Positions 10,098 through 22,000 of a stretch of DNA of 64,000 nucleotides are shown piece by piece. Source of the stretch: Guadua angustifolia (taxonomy: Eukaryota; Streptophyta; Magnoliopsida; Poales; Poaceae). Made by a program: the position numbers and the translations under genes. Below the pieces are notes generated by a model, which was given only the letters and a program-made list of their open reading frames with translations, was not told where the DNA came from and made no database searches. The stretch covers positions 76,364,437 to 76,428,436 of the forward strand of contig CM070500.1 of NCBI GenBank assembly GCA_036346375.1. Reading direction: 5' to 3'. Within the stretch, counting starts at the first letter, position 1. Each line of letters starts with the position of its first letter.

Positions 10098-11165
10098 CTC
10101 AGACCAGGACGTTTCCAGGCTTCCCGGATCGGGGTTTCAAATTTTGTTCACATATGGAAGTTCGGTGAAATTCAAAATTTTCATGAAATCTCGAAACTTT
10201 GGATGAAATCCAATGAAATTTTAAAAAGAAAATTTGAAGTCCAAATTTTTTGAACCAAAATTTGGCTGAAATTACTAAAATTTTGTCGAGAAATGCCAAA
10301 ATCTCGATGAAATTCAACCGAGCAAAAAATAGTTGAACCGATGTTAAAATTTTTGAATTTTTTTATGGATAGTTCTAACACATCATAATGTTCTCATAAA
10401 AATTTCAGATGATGATGAAGCTTGAGGAATTTTTAAAAATTTTGGCAATGCTATTGTCCTGATAAAAGGCTGACCGATAAAATTTCAACCGAATGAACAA
10501 TAGTGCAAACCATGTTAGAAAATTTTGAAAAATTTTATGGATAGTCTTAACAAATCAATAATGTTTTCATAAAATTTTTAAATGATGATCAAGCCTGAAG
10601 AATTTTTAAAGATTAGGAGATTGCTACTGAGACTGACTGACAAATTTCAATCGAATGAAAAATAGTTCAAACCATATTATAATTTTTTAAAAATTTCTAG
10701 ATGGTATTGGAGCATCACTAATATTTTTATAAAATTTTAATATGATGATAAAGCTTGACAAATTTTTAAAAATTATGATAGTGCTATAGTCCTGATAAAA
10801 GCCTAATGATCAATAGATAGATTTGACTGAGCAAACAAAAAAGGGTTAGAATTTTTAAAACTTTTATATAAAAGAGCTGAGGTAATACTTAAGCTCTCAT
10901 AAAAATTTTGGGTCATGGTTACACTCAAGTGAATTTATAAAATTTTTATAATAGTACTATACCATTTGTGTTCCTTGTGTTTTTTATCTTTGAAAGAAAA
11001 CAAATGAAGTTCAATGTATCTATAGATTTGATTGAGCAAACAAAAAAGTTTAAAATTTTTGAAAATTTTAGAGAATGGTTTTGAGGCAATGCTTAAGCTC
11101 TCATAAAATTTTGGATCATGATCACACTTGAGAAAATTTATAAAATTTTGACAAGGTTATTATCT
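10098..11165. repeat. AT-rich degenerate tandem repeat, about five units of 160-210 bp
   Basis: Unit starts of the form (A)YCGARYRAAMAATAG or GAYTGAGCAAACAAAAAAG occur at about 10318, 10488, 10650, 10827 and 11030. Within units the order is a TTTTGAAAATTTT block, a TCTCATAAAATTTT block, GATGATNAAGCTTGA and AATTTTTAAAAATT. Divergence between units is high. The first 220 bp (10098-10317) are low-complexity GAAATTTTGG-type sequence. No coding. Confidence 0.6.
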
Positions 11166-12217
11166 CAATTATGTTCATTCTGATTTTTGCTATGAAGTTA
11201 CTATCTCAGTTATTTAGGACTAGGACAACCCTAAGTTGGACCCATAAGACATGTTTTGGGTGGATTGGTACAAGAGTAATTGCAAGAATACCAAGACTCT
11301 GCGCCATCAGGCTTTTCAAGGGAAAGGCACTAATGGACCCTAACTCATAGAACGTATGATCGTAAGCCTATCTTCTTTTCCATTCTTCCAATATTTTTTA
11401 TTCTAAAAGGTGCACATATATGTTAGATGTAGTTTGGGTATATGGTTCATAAATGCTGCCAATTGTACCATAGGTGTAGCGAGATTAACATATTTACCTC
11501 ACCAAACTCTACGTGACGTGTAATTCACACCTTAATTATGAAGTGTCATGTGGGGCTTCAAATTGTTTGTTTAGACTAAAAATATCACTCAACCTCCCTA
11601 CGTGTACACAACAAACTCATCACAATCCAAAACTACTAACTTATGAAAATTCCATATTGGAGTCCAAATCAAAGACACACCTAATACACTCATCAGTTAT
11701 ACGATTGTAGTATACTTTCAACAAAATATATATTTGTCCCATTGAACATTGAGTACACCACTTATCTAATTTCAGTGTTTGTATTTTTTTTTCTAAAATT
11801 GCATGAATCAATTATATAAAATAAAAAATTCGAGTCCACAGCCTGCCAGAGTTTACGGAGCAGGACATATGTGGTGCCCTAGTGTAGTAGCCACCTGTTG
11901 CTATTGCAGCGATTGGATGAGGTGTCTTGGGGCTGAACACCTATCGTTCGTGGTACAAGGGCGCGACAGGTGATACATGTTACCTGCTACTTCTTCTGCA
12001 GCTATGGAGGGGGCTATTTTTTTTTATAATTTTGTTTGTATAGGGACCAGATTTGTAAAAAGAGTGTTTAATGAGGCCAATTAAGCCAAGATGACACTAG
12101 AGGAGAGGACAGGAGGAAGGGTCGTTAGGATAAGACAAGCAGGGACTGCGGGTGGTGTTTCCAAGGCTTCGGCCTAGCCTGAATAAGATGAAGCAGCATT
12201 GGGAATGGAGACATGGA
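11166..12217. other. Intergenic, no gene seen
   Basis: Mixed AT-rich DNA. The ORF at 11513-11710 and others are short and match no family I know. I see no transposon ends here. Confidence 0.4.
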
Positions 12218-12521
12218 GTATGGTGGCTTGGAAACTAAGAACAGAATAGGTGCTCTAGCCTAGAGTGTACAAGATAGACATACAATATAGTGTCTTTACA
12301 AAATATCTTATATAGAATATAAAGATATTTCAGTAAAAGTCTTTTCGATAGTACAGACATTGCACGTAGAGGCTCCACTCTGGCATTTTGAAAGATGCCT
12401 TTAGAATCATATAGAGACACAAAAGTATGTCTCTACTATACAATGAAAATATCTCTACAGGATGTTTCTCCTGTAGTGCGTGATGGAGGTTTGGAAACTT
12501 AGAATGGAATAGGTGCAATAG
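12218..12521. repeat. Direct repeats flanking a 230-bp segment with a CACTA-like end
   Basis: TTGGAAACTAAGAACAGAAT (about 12228) recurs as TTGGAAACTTAGAATGGAAT (about 12490), each followed by AGGTGC. Between them the minus strand begins CACTACAGGAG at 12478. The segment also holds the hairpins CTACAGGA...TCCTGTAG (about 12455-12476) and TAGAGACA...TGTCTCTA (about 12412-12435). No matching CACTACAG end is found at the left, so this is at most a degraded or truncated MITE. Confidence 0.35.
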
Positions 12522-14300
12522 CCCAGTATGTTTGGTCGGTTTGTTTCGATGACCCACGTCCAAATTAGGGGAGAGACAAAATCAAAAGAGAAAGGGACAA
12601 AAAATTCAAGGGCTTACCACAGACCATGTCCTGTTTCGGCAACCTCTTCTTCTCCGGCGATGATGGACCTATGACCGGCGGCGATTATCAAGTTATAGTT
12701 AGGTTTTGGTGTTCAGTGTCAAGGTTTCTTACCATACCTCTGTGCAACAGGTAGGATTGATGATGGGTGGGGTGGGGTTGGCCCTTTGAGGACGATCAAG
12801 TTAGGTTTTTTGAACAACAATGGCCATGGGTGGAGAAGAGGTGATGGAGTGGTGAGGGCGTTGTTGGTTGTTAGCGATAGCATGGTGGGAACAGTGACAC
12901 CGGTAGGTTTGGTGGGCTTTGATGAAGGGGGCGGGTGATAGGGCAGCGAAGATGGAGATGATTTTATCTCTAGCAATACGTTTTTTTTTCAAGAGGTGTG
13001 CTAGAGATTCATCATTTGTAGAGAAAGGCGAAGGACCTATTCTCTAATTTGTTTATAAGGAAATTTTTTTAGAAGTAGCAGTTATTTGAATTTTGGTTGG
13101 TGATAAATATAAAATAAATAATAGTTAAACAATTTATAAAAAATTAGAGCCCATTATGTAAAGTTTGAGAGAACTGGTGAACCCTCGAGAGGGAAATAAA
13201 TCCTATAAGACCATCTCACCTTTAGACCCTTGGTTGGACCTTGTTCAAATTATGACAAGTGATCATGCAAAGAGGCGGTTGATTTATTCTGCCATGTGTC
13301 ATAAGGTCATCTTGTATATTCCCTGCACCATCCCTAATTCACCAAAGCTAGCACCTTTTTCATCGCCCTATTGCTACCACTGTTGTTTTTAAGAATTATA
13401 CTCGAATTTATTGTTAGCAATAGCCATGAGATTTATATTATGGGCTGCTTTGAAATGCAAGAGCCAAATAGAGGATTGGAAAATACTATTTGGATAGGAC
13501 ATAGGAAAACACATAAAAATTGCCGCAATCCTACATGAATGAGCGAGATGAGAGGTTGGAGTGGATATTTTTTCCCTTGTGAAATTCCTATGAAATTTTA
13601 GAAAAGCTATAGTAATCATATGGAATTTTATGGGCCCATTTCTACATGCACATTGATAAAATTCCTCCGATCCAAAGAGGCATAACTTAGTCATTGGTCT
13701 AAAAAATATTAAGTTGCCAACCGTAGCATAGTATGGCTATGTGACACCTTGTCCCTCTAACTAATGACCAAAGTTCAATTCTCACCGACCACAAATTAGG
13801 TCGGTTAGTTATGTAGATTTTTCACTTAATTGTCCAAAATTGTGAAAACAATCAGGTTTGTCCCATCCTCTCCAATAATAAAAATGTTAGCCCTATTGAA
13901 TTGTGGAAAGAATCAGGTTTGGGCAATGGTTGGGTTGAGTTGTGTTTGGATATGGTTTTAATTACGTTGGACTGGGGTTAAGACTTAAGATTACTACGTG
14001 GGATTTGGGCTGTTCAGTTTTAGTACTTCTCCTGTACAAAAATATATGTTGTTTTGGACATCAAAGAGAGTAAATGAGTAGGACAAATCTATACATATGT
14101 AGGTTTTGGGCCCAGCAGCCATTAGATCAACCTAACTGTTACCTAAGTATCTTGCTGTTGGATTTCCCCAAGGAGAACGTATCTTGTTGGTTGATGCTTG
14201 AGTCTAGACGAACCGTACCAAAACTACAAGAGAACTCATCGATATAATTTGTAAGAAAAAGTCTCTAAAAAGAGTCTGAGAGAGAAAGAGAAAGAGAGTA
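12522..14300. other. Intergenic, no gene seen
   Basis: AT-rich DNA with isolated short ORFs on both strands. None has a recognisable domain, and codon use gives no support. No terminal repeats found. Confidence 0.4.
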
Positions 14301-14743
14301 TGTTTACTCATCGTGTGGTGCACTCTACTACTCTAGTCTAGGCATTATGTAATATTTCACAAACAGCTTTTTGTGGTACACTAAACTCAATATGGGTCAT
14401 TCATTCTTTTGATCAAATGGATCAGTTAGCTGGTATTCATTTATATTTCCTTTAGTAGTATTGTAGTAGGAATACCTTTAATTAAGAAATCAATGATTAT
14501 ATTTAATTTCTAGGAGATCACCTTTACTTACTCCTCTTGTGGTACACTCACTCTACTACTCTAGTCTAGGCATTGTGTAATGTTTCACAAACAGTTTTTT
14601 TTGGTACACTAAACTCAGTACGAATCGTTCATTCTTTTCGATCAAATGGATCAGTTAACTATTATTCATTTATATTTCCTCTAGTGGTATTGTAGTAGGA
14701 ATACTTTTAAAAAATCAATGATTAGATTTAATTTTTACTATCC
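14301..14743. repeat. Tandem duplication, two ~215-bp copies
   Basis: Copy one (about 14301-14513) and copy two (about 14526-14743) share TCTACTACTCTAGTCTAGGC, TTTCACAAACAG, GGTACACTAAACTCA and ATTGTAGTAGGAATAC in the same order and spacing, with scattered substitutions. No coding. Confidence 0.8.
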
Positions 14744-16938
14744 ACTATATACTACTAGCATAATGCATAGTAAAATTTCTCTTAACAGGCTCACGAGGTA
14801 CACCACGAGCTTTCACTCTAAAGTTTAACCCACGGGTTCATTCACCCCCGAATGATCGATCAGTCATCTGGAACGGTGTGCCCTATCCTTGGACAGTGGG
14901 TGGACACAGGGTTTACAAAACCGGTTTAGGGTTGAAAATCACTTTGAGCTTGACACCAAAAATTGTTGGATAGAAATCGAATGGTTTCAGATTCAAACCC
15001 TTTGAACACAGCGGTCAAAAAATAAATAAAAAATAAAAAATCGACCAATTTTCACCAAAATTGACCACCCAAGCGAACTTGTTTGACAACTGATTTTTTG
15101 AGTGATTTTCGAGCGATTTTCACTAATTTTCGAGCAGTTTATGTCGTATAGTTTTAAATTTTCTGATTTTTTAAATTTTTTTGAATTAGATCGGTCGATA
15201 TAGTTTATCGAGTTGGTCGAAAATTGCGGTGACTTTTTAAACCTAGGTGGACACTGCCCGAATCAACTGCCCCCTTCCGGCTCCAAAGCACCTGGAGGGA
15301 GACAACGGCTCCATTGAGACCTCCCAGACTCTAGGGATGGATGACTCCCGACGCACGGCACAAGCACCCACCGGCGGTTCGTTCCTCCCTCCCTACCAGC
15401 GACGACGACGGCATCGGTGGTCTCCTGCCGTGCACAGGTGACGCTCTGTGGGGGCGGAGGTTCGCGGCCATTGGCGTGGTGTGGTCTGGTGGCTTGGCTG
15501 AATCAGAGACAGCACGGTCCCGGGGATTAAGGGCTACTGGGTTTTTTGTTTATGAACCAAAAGCATCGCCAAAGGCTACTGCGCTACGTGACAGTGGTAC
15601 TTGCTAGTAATAAATATTCTCTTCTGGTAGAGCCCATCGTTGAAGCATGTAATAAAATGTCCTGCGATGCCGATCAGTGGTCAGAGAAAGACTGTGATTT
15701 GAATTGTTTTATTTATTTATTATTATTACTCCTCTGTTTCTGCATACAGATCATTCAAGCTTTCAAATTTTATTTCTAAATGTATGTCATTCTATGATTT
15801 TGAGATGATTTTTTACTATTTTTTCATTGTATACCTCTTCTTTTTAGCTATTTTTAATGCTTATTTACTACCATAAATTAGAGTAAGACACATCATCCAA
15901 AAACAATAAGTGATATAATAAAAATAGGTGATGCAATCTTTTATAGATATGTCTTGATGGAAGTTCAATATTTTAGAATGACATCTACATAAATGGAAAG
16001 AGAATATCTCAGCTTACTTTTAGTCTATATACATCAGCTTCGTCTTATATGAAAAAATGAGAGAAGAGGAGAAAAGAGAACCGACTTTTATGCAAGAGCC
16101 AGTATAGCACGCGAAACAAGATAAATTAATAATGTACAAGAGAGAAGAGATAGTTATTACACAACATCTAGAGACAGCTTTTAATGATAGTTATTATACA
16201 AACTGACTTTATTACTCACTCTAAATGATACGAATAAGAGATAAAGTAAGCAATGTACTTACTATTGTACTTGCTATAAGCAATCAAGCTTTCCTTTTAA
16301 CTATGTTTATAATAAGTTCCTGCTAACCATATCCTTTTTGCAGATTGCAGGCCGTCATTACGCCTGCATGAATGAACAAACGGTCGCCAGAGACACTGCT
16401 CAACTGCTCGAGCGTCACTCGGATCCAAAATGGAGGCGTAGGTGGGCCCCACGTGCCTTTCGTAACGTTACCGTAGCTCCTGTATATCCTGCCTGCGCAC
16501 CCCGAGATCACCCCCCTTTATGACCAACCCTACTCCGCAGTTTGAAAAAATTTAAAACCGAGGCTCCTTCCGCTCACGCACCAGGTGAACGTAACCTCAC
16601 CTCACGTACCGCAACGTTCGGATCCCAAGGCCCCAGTCGTAGCGGGTTACGGGTAGACAAGTGGCCTGCTCTTACGGGTGATTGCTTGATTAGTCTTACT
16701 GGTGGTGAGGAGAGGGCGCAGCAATTTAGGGTTCAGACCGCGAGGGAAAGCTGACCGGTGGGGCCAACCCACGAGGGACGATCCCGCCGTTGCGGAGCGG
16801 ATGGACAGCGGAGATCGTCTGGGATTCAAACACGCTCTTTTCCCTCCACTGGCTAATACCACTGCTCCGTAGCGATAAAGAAAGGGAAACAGCGAGTAAA
16901 TCTGAAGGCCTTGGTGATGCCACGTAGGAGTATATTTT
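14744..16938. other. Intergenic DNA with two GC-richer patches of unknown nature
   Basis: Patches at about 15240-15640 and 16340-16920 are GC-rich compared with their surroundings and give short open frames on both strands, but I recognise no domain and see no consistent frame. They could be remnants of a gene or a non-coding transcript. The DNA between them is AT-rich. At 15015-15240 there is a run of CGATTTT/TTTTCGAG-like low-complexity sequence. Confidence 0.35.
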
Positions 16939-17283
16939 GGGTATGTTTGTTTCATAGCTAAATATTGCCATATTTTGGCCTATTTGTTTTGGTTTTTTCA
17001 CTGACTTAAAAGCTAAAAAGCTAAAATCTAAACAAACGAGTAGTTTTTTATATGAGCTTTTCAAAAGCTATAGCCTCCATATAACTAAAAATCAAAAGCC
17101 ATTGGAGAGAGAGAGAGTCTTTTTTGATTTATTGATGGTTGGTTTTAGACTAATAACACTCTAGTTAGATAAATTTATCCACCTCTATCACGTACAAAAA
17201 CCATTAGCTTTTAAACTGTTTAAGCTAAAAAGCTGGCTTTAAATTATAAGCCAAAAGGTTTAAATCTAAACAAACAGCGCCTT
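16939..17283. mobile_element. MITE with TGTTTGTTT termini
   Basis: The left end GGGTATGTTTGTTTCATAGC is mirrored at the right by CTAAACAAACAGCGCC. Inside, AAAAGCTAAAAAGCTAAAAT on the left pairs with TTTAAGCTAAAAAGCTGGCT-type sequence on the right. About 345 bp, non-coding. It shares the TGTTTGTTT terminal type with the larger element at 56639-57513 and may be the same family. Confidence 0.6.
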
Positions 17284-17624
17284 TATCACGCATCAAGTTA
17301 GGTAAGTTTGATTGAGTTAGATCTTCATTTGATTCACAGCCATATCTATGACAAGATTCCTTCTTGGCATCTAGGTCCCACACGTCATTGACTCAAAAAA
17401 GTGTGGTAAATTTCATTTTCCTAAACAAAGTGTGGCTTCAATTTTGATAACCAAACTTTAGACAAGTTTAGCAAAAAAAACTATAGTTAAACATAAAAAC
17501 CTTAGTGTATGAACCAAACGGAGCCTTAATCACCTTTTGCTCCTCCCTAAAATTGAATTGTGCCAAAGGAGCCCCACTCCCACATGTGGATTCAAATTTC
17601 AAAAATTTGAAAAGAAATATCTAA
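17284..17624. other. Intergenic; possible degenerate MITE tail
   Basis: The phrase ATGAACCAAACGGAGCC near 17510 resembles terminal sequences of common grass MITEs, but I could not find its partner end. Nothing else is recognised. Confidence 0.35.
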
Positions 17625-17962
17625 GAGCAACTCCAACCCAAACCCTATATTTTCCCTAAATCACTCATTTAGGGTGGTATAAAAATTAGGAGACTTATAT
17701 CAAATTTGTCTCCAACCCACACTCCCTATTACTCACTCCTATTATTTATCTAAACATTATTATTACTTTGCACCCATGAATTATTATTTTAAAATGGATA
17801 AAAAAGTGCCAAAGAAAATAATAGGGCAAAGAGAAACCCCTAGATAGGGGGGTGAGAAACCTCCTAAAATAGGGGTTTATAATAGGGTTGGGTTGAACTT
17901 ATATTTTCTAAGTCTTCTTATAATTTAGGATAAGGAGGTTTAGGGGTGGGTTGGGGTTGCTC
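17625..17962. mobile_element. Tourist/PIF-Harbinger-type MITE with TAA target repeats
   Basis: The element starts GAGCAACTCCAACCC and ends GGGTTGGGGTTGCTC, flanked on both sides by TAA (17622-17624 and 17963-17965). A 3-bp TWA target duplication with these ends is typical of Tourist MITEs. It is 338 bp and has no ORF. A related, more diverged copy is at 55329-55686. Confidence 0.88.
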
Positions 17963-18401
17963 TAAGTAACATCCCAAGGAACAAAGACAATATTGTCGCT
18001 CTAGTGTAAAAATTAAGGCTCCTTTTGAAATGCGGGAATTTTCTCACAATCCTTCCTTGGAATTCTAGCGTTCCAAACGGAACCGAAGAGCACCTAAGAG
18101 AAGAAATGGACTTTGCGGAATTTTCTTGCGACGTTATGTAGCACATTGTTGCTATACAGATACGCATTGTTGCTATACCGATATGTGTAAAACTACACTA
18201 CGGTCTGAAAGGATATCTTCGAGTTATTTTTATGCAGTTAGTTAAAGTTAGTCTCTAACTAGAGCTTTTTGGGGAATAAGTGGCATGCGAATACCAGAGG
18301 AAACGGTGGGACAATGACGATCATCCAATGGTGTGGAGTACACTTTTTTTATTAATCTCTAATAGTTACATGTGTGCAAAAACGTCCCTAATAACGACTA
18401 T
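17963..18401. other. Intergenic, no gene seen
   Basis: This holds a fragment (about 18018-18090) with the common grass phrase TTCCAAACGGAACCG, probably an eroded MITE, and nothing coding. Confidence 0.35.
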
Positions 18402-18670
18402 GGTTATGTTTGTTTCAACTTCTGCACAACTTTTGTTTTAAAAAAAAACAAATTGTTTACTAAACGGTAGGATTCTAGATAGCTTCTCTTATAATCAGAA
18501 GTTGCCCTCTACATAGAATCAGAATCCAGCTGAATATAATTTTACAGATTCTTGTTAGCTGGTCCGAAATTTAGAAGTCATAGTCGGTCCAACCCAATTC
18601 TCCTACAATTAAAAGCAGCTTTTTTTCATAATACAGAATCCATAATCCAGAAGTTGAAACAAACTGAACC
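18402..18670. mobile_element. MITE with GTTTGTTTCAACTTCTG inverted ends
   Basis: The left end GGTTATGTTTGTTTCAACTT continuing CTG matches the reverse complement of the right end (GGTTCAGTTTGTTTCAACTT continuing CTG) with two mismatches over 23 bp. It is 269 bp, non-coding, with no clear target repeat. It lies about 420 bp upstream of the cyclin start codon. Confidence 0.75.
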
Positions 18671-18972
18671 TACGGATCTACACTGCATTTTCTCCGTTGT
18701 TGGCTCAACTGATGCGAAATCGATCATGTGACGTAAATACGCTCGAGAAAAAAAGACAGAGCATATTTATGAATAGAAAATCGATTCTGGATTGGAATAT
18801 CGAAATTCAATAAAAGACATAAATAAGCTATTTGAATTTTGAATTAGTAGAATACAGTGTGAATGATTGCCCAATACTAGCTCCTAAATAGGAAGCAATC
18901 TTTGAAAGTACAGGGGTGTTTTCTTAAAATAGCCGCCCCTGCGCCACTCTTGCCGTCTTCTTTCCCCTCCCC

Positions 18973-18978
18973 TTATAA
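18973..18978 (+). promoter_or_regulatory. Possible TATA-like box of the cyclin gene
   Basis: TTATAA in a C/T-rich stretch lies 116 bp upstream of the ATG at 19094, a plausible distance for a plant core promoter. I see no clear E2F site (TTTSSCGC) or M-phase MSA element close by. Confidence 0.3.
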
Positions 18979-19093
18979 TTCCCTTCGTCCTCCCTTCCCA
19001 ATCACCTGGGTGCTGTCGGGATCCAAACCCTCGTCTCTTCCTCCCTTCCGCTCCCCATCGCCCCAACAAACCCCGCCTGAGGAGGGTTCCGCA

Positions 19094-22000
19094 ATGGGTG
19101 GTGGTGGCCGCGAGCTCTCCCGCCGTCCGTCGATGTCGAGCAACGCCTCCGCCTCCCGCCGCTCCTCGTCGTCGGCGATGACAGCAACGGCGAAGCGCCC
19201 CGCCATGGCCGAGAACGCCGGGGGAGCCAAGGCGGCCGGGGGTCCCGCGGCAGCGCAGCAGGCGAAGAAGCGCGTCGCGCTCGGCAACATCACCAACGTC
19301 GCTGCGGGAGGGAGGGCCGGCTCCTGGAAGGGCGCGGCCCCGGCGGGCAATGTGGTAAGGCTCTGAGCGAGAGGGGTCGTTGCGGCATTCGTTTTGTTTT
19401 TCCTGTGAAATTGCTGGTGTTTTCCCGTGTGAGGTTCAGATCTTTTCGTCGATCTTAGTGTCTTGAAAGTTGCAGAGCCTACGAGCACAAGGGTTCGTCG
19501 CTTTCTGTTGCTTCTTGGTTGTTCTATGGATGGATCAAGTACATTGTTCTTTGTTCTTGGGTTAGAGGAATTCTTGATGCGGTGATGTGTTGTCCATCGA
19601 AACGATCTGTGGAAGATCTAGTCTTTCCTTCTATTGGAGGACGTGCGATGCGATATTATTGCTCCTTTAGCTAATCAGCAACTTTTTTGTGTATTTGTGT
19701 CTTTGATGCAATGTTCCTGTAAGAAATTTTCATTTCTTCCTCGATTTGATGCAGCATTCCTTGGGTTCCTTTTTGTGTTGCCGAAGCATGATTTCTCCTC
19801 TTCCAAATTCCCAAATTTTTATGGTTACGCGTTTCTGACTGCTATTTTCATTCAGTTTTGCACCTTTACCGTTACAGCTCTTTGTATTGCTGATTGTGAG
19901 GCTACATTTCATGGGCTTGTTACATTTTCTTGATTCAATTCTTGGAGAGCGTTGATGGTCAAAAGGGTGGACTGTACTGGAACAATTTAGCATAAAGCTT
20001 ATTGGCATTTTCAAAAGAAAGTTTCTTGGTGTTCGCGAAGTGGCGATTTTTCATATTTGTTTGGTTTGAAATTTTATATTGGTAATATGATATTGACAGT
20101 ATTGTGCACTCCTAAAATTTGTACAATTTTTAATCCATATGTGCCTTAATGGTGATTTTTGCGGGGTGTCCCGTACGAACAGATTTAAAATAAATTATTT
20201 TCTTTTGTTCAATTCGCATGCAGAGGTTGAATTCAGCTACCTCGGCTGCACCTGTGAAGAAGGGATCCTTGTCAAGTGTTCGCAGTGCGAGCTCGAATCG
20301 CGGTTCTGCAGTGAAATCGGCTTCCACCAAGCCAGCTCCGGCCACCTCTCGCCATGACAATGCCACGCAAAAGGAGAGTGTGGCTCCTCCCAAGGAGCCT
20401 ACCATCGTGCCCATCGTCGCGCCTGCCATTGTACCCTTCAGCAGCTTCGTGTCTCCTGGACATTCCGGAGATTCCATCTCAACTGATGAGACAATGTCGA
20501 CATGCGACTCTATGAAAAGCCCAGACTTCGAGTACATTGATAATGGGGACTCCTCGATGCTCGCTTCCTTGCAGCGACGGGCAAACGAAAACCTGCGTAT
20601 CTCAGAGGATAGAGATGATGAAGGTTTGTTTTGCCTTCTGAAATGTATAATTACGGATAGGATGTGTGCTTTACAGTGTATTTGTTAGATTTTGGTTTAT
20701 TTACGTCATGTTTCATTTGTTTAGCAGAAACTAAGCGGAAAAAGGATGCTCCTGCCCCAATGGAAATAGACCACATTTGTGATGTCGACAATAACTATGA
20801 GGATCCACAGTTGTGTGCTACTCTAGCTTCTGATATCTACATGCACTTGCGTGAGGCTGAGGTAACACATTCTTTTCTTCTGTATCTTCGTTTCTGCCAA
20901 AATTATTTTACTACTCCCTCAAGCAGTTGGCCCAAAAGCCCAATACACAAAATAAAACCTAGCCCCTTAGCGCTGGCCCTAAATACCATCGCTTCCCCGC
21001 ATCATAGTCTGCTGCTGGCCGCTTTTTCTCCTCTCACGCGCTTGTGTTTAGCTCGTCCTCAAAGAATTCCATCGATCGGCCGTTGCTGTCTCCTTCAAGG
21101 CCATCATTGGGCCTAGCCTCATTGTTTTTCTTCCTTCATACATTAGCGCCCTCTCTGCTTCGTCCTCAGTTACTTCCATCGGCCCAGCGCTACTGGCTTC
21201 CTTGCTGCTGCCCATCGCGCAAGGCCACATTGCTCTTCTCTCTCCCTGTGCTCGCTGTCTCTTCCAAATCCCAAGATTTATCGGCGGCCGCCCTCCCAAA
21301 GAGATGTCATCTCAGAACTCTCAACAACCTCATGCAACACATGGATCTGGAAGTAGTACTGGTACTGCTAGTAGTAGTGTAAATTCATCCGATATTAGAA
21401 ATGAGAACGATAACGAAAGATTTCCTTTATGGAATCATGTTAAAAATATTGAGAGAACTGTGGTCGGACGGAGGAAATGCAAGATCTGAATGCAATTTTG
21501 TGGGCATATTATACCTGGTAGTTATTCTAGAGTGAAAGCCCATTTGTTGAAGATTCCAAACAAAGGTACTAGGGTTTGTCATAAGGTGACAGTGCCTATT
21601 CTTGAGCAACTACGCAAAGAAGTTGCTGCAACAGAAGCAGTCGCTATAAACAGGACACCAAGTACTTACATGATTACATCAAGTTCTTCATGCACAGGAT
21701 CATTTTACATCAAATACACTTCAAATTATTGCTATAATGCAGTTTTCTTATTTTACTATACATATATACTTGGCGATCGACGTATCCTTGTTTTTGAAAA
21801 TTTCCGATCGCAGTATAAATGCACCCGTGATACGCACTCCAGATCATGGATCGGTGCTACATAGAACATAAGTAACTATTCTTTGCATGTTTATAATCAT
21901 GGGGTAGATTGCAATTGTATCCGTAATTTGAAGGAAAAACTCTATACTCGTCTTTGAACAGACCAGTGAACGTCCCCAATAGGGAATGTTGATTAATGCA

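Noticed and set aside
12237..12478. Complete CACTA-type MITE
   Set aside because: Only the right end resembles CACTACAGG; the left end is absent. Kept only as a low-confidence repeat.
18973..19488. 171-codon minus-strand frame opposite cyclin exon 1
   Set aside because: It is the shadow of a real GC-rich exon; no family match and no splice logic.
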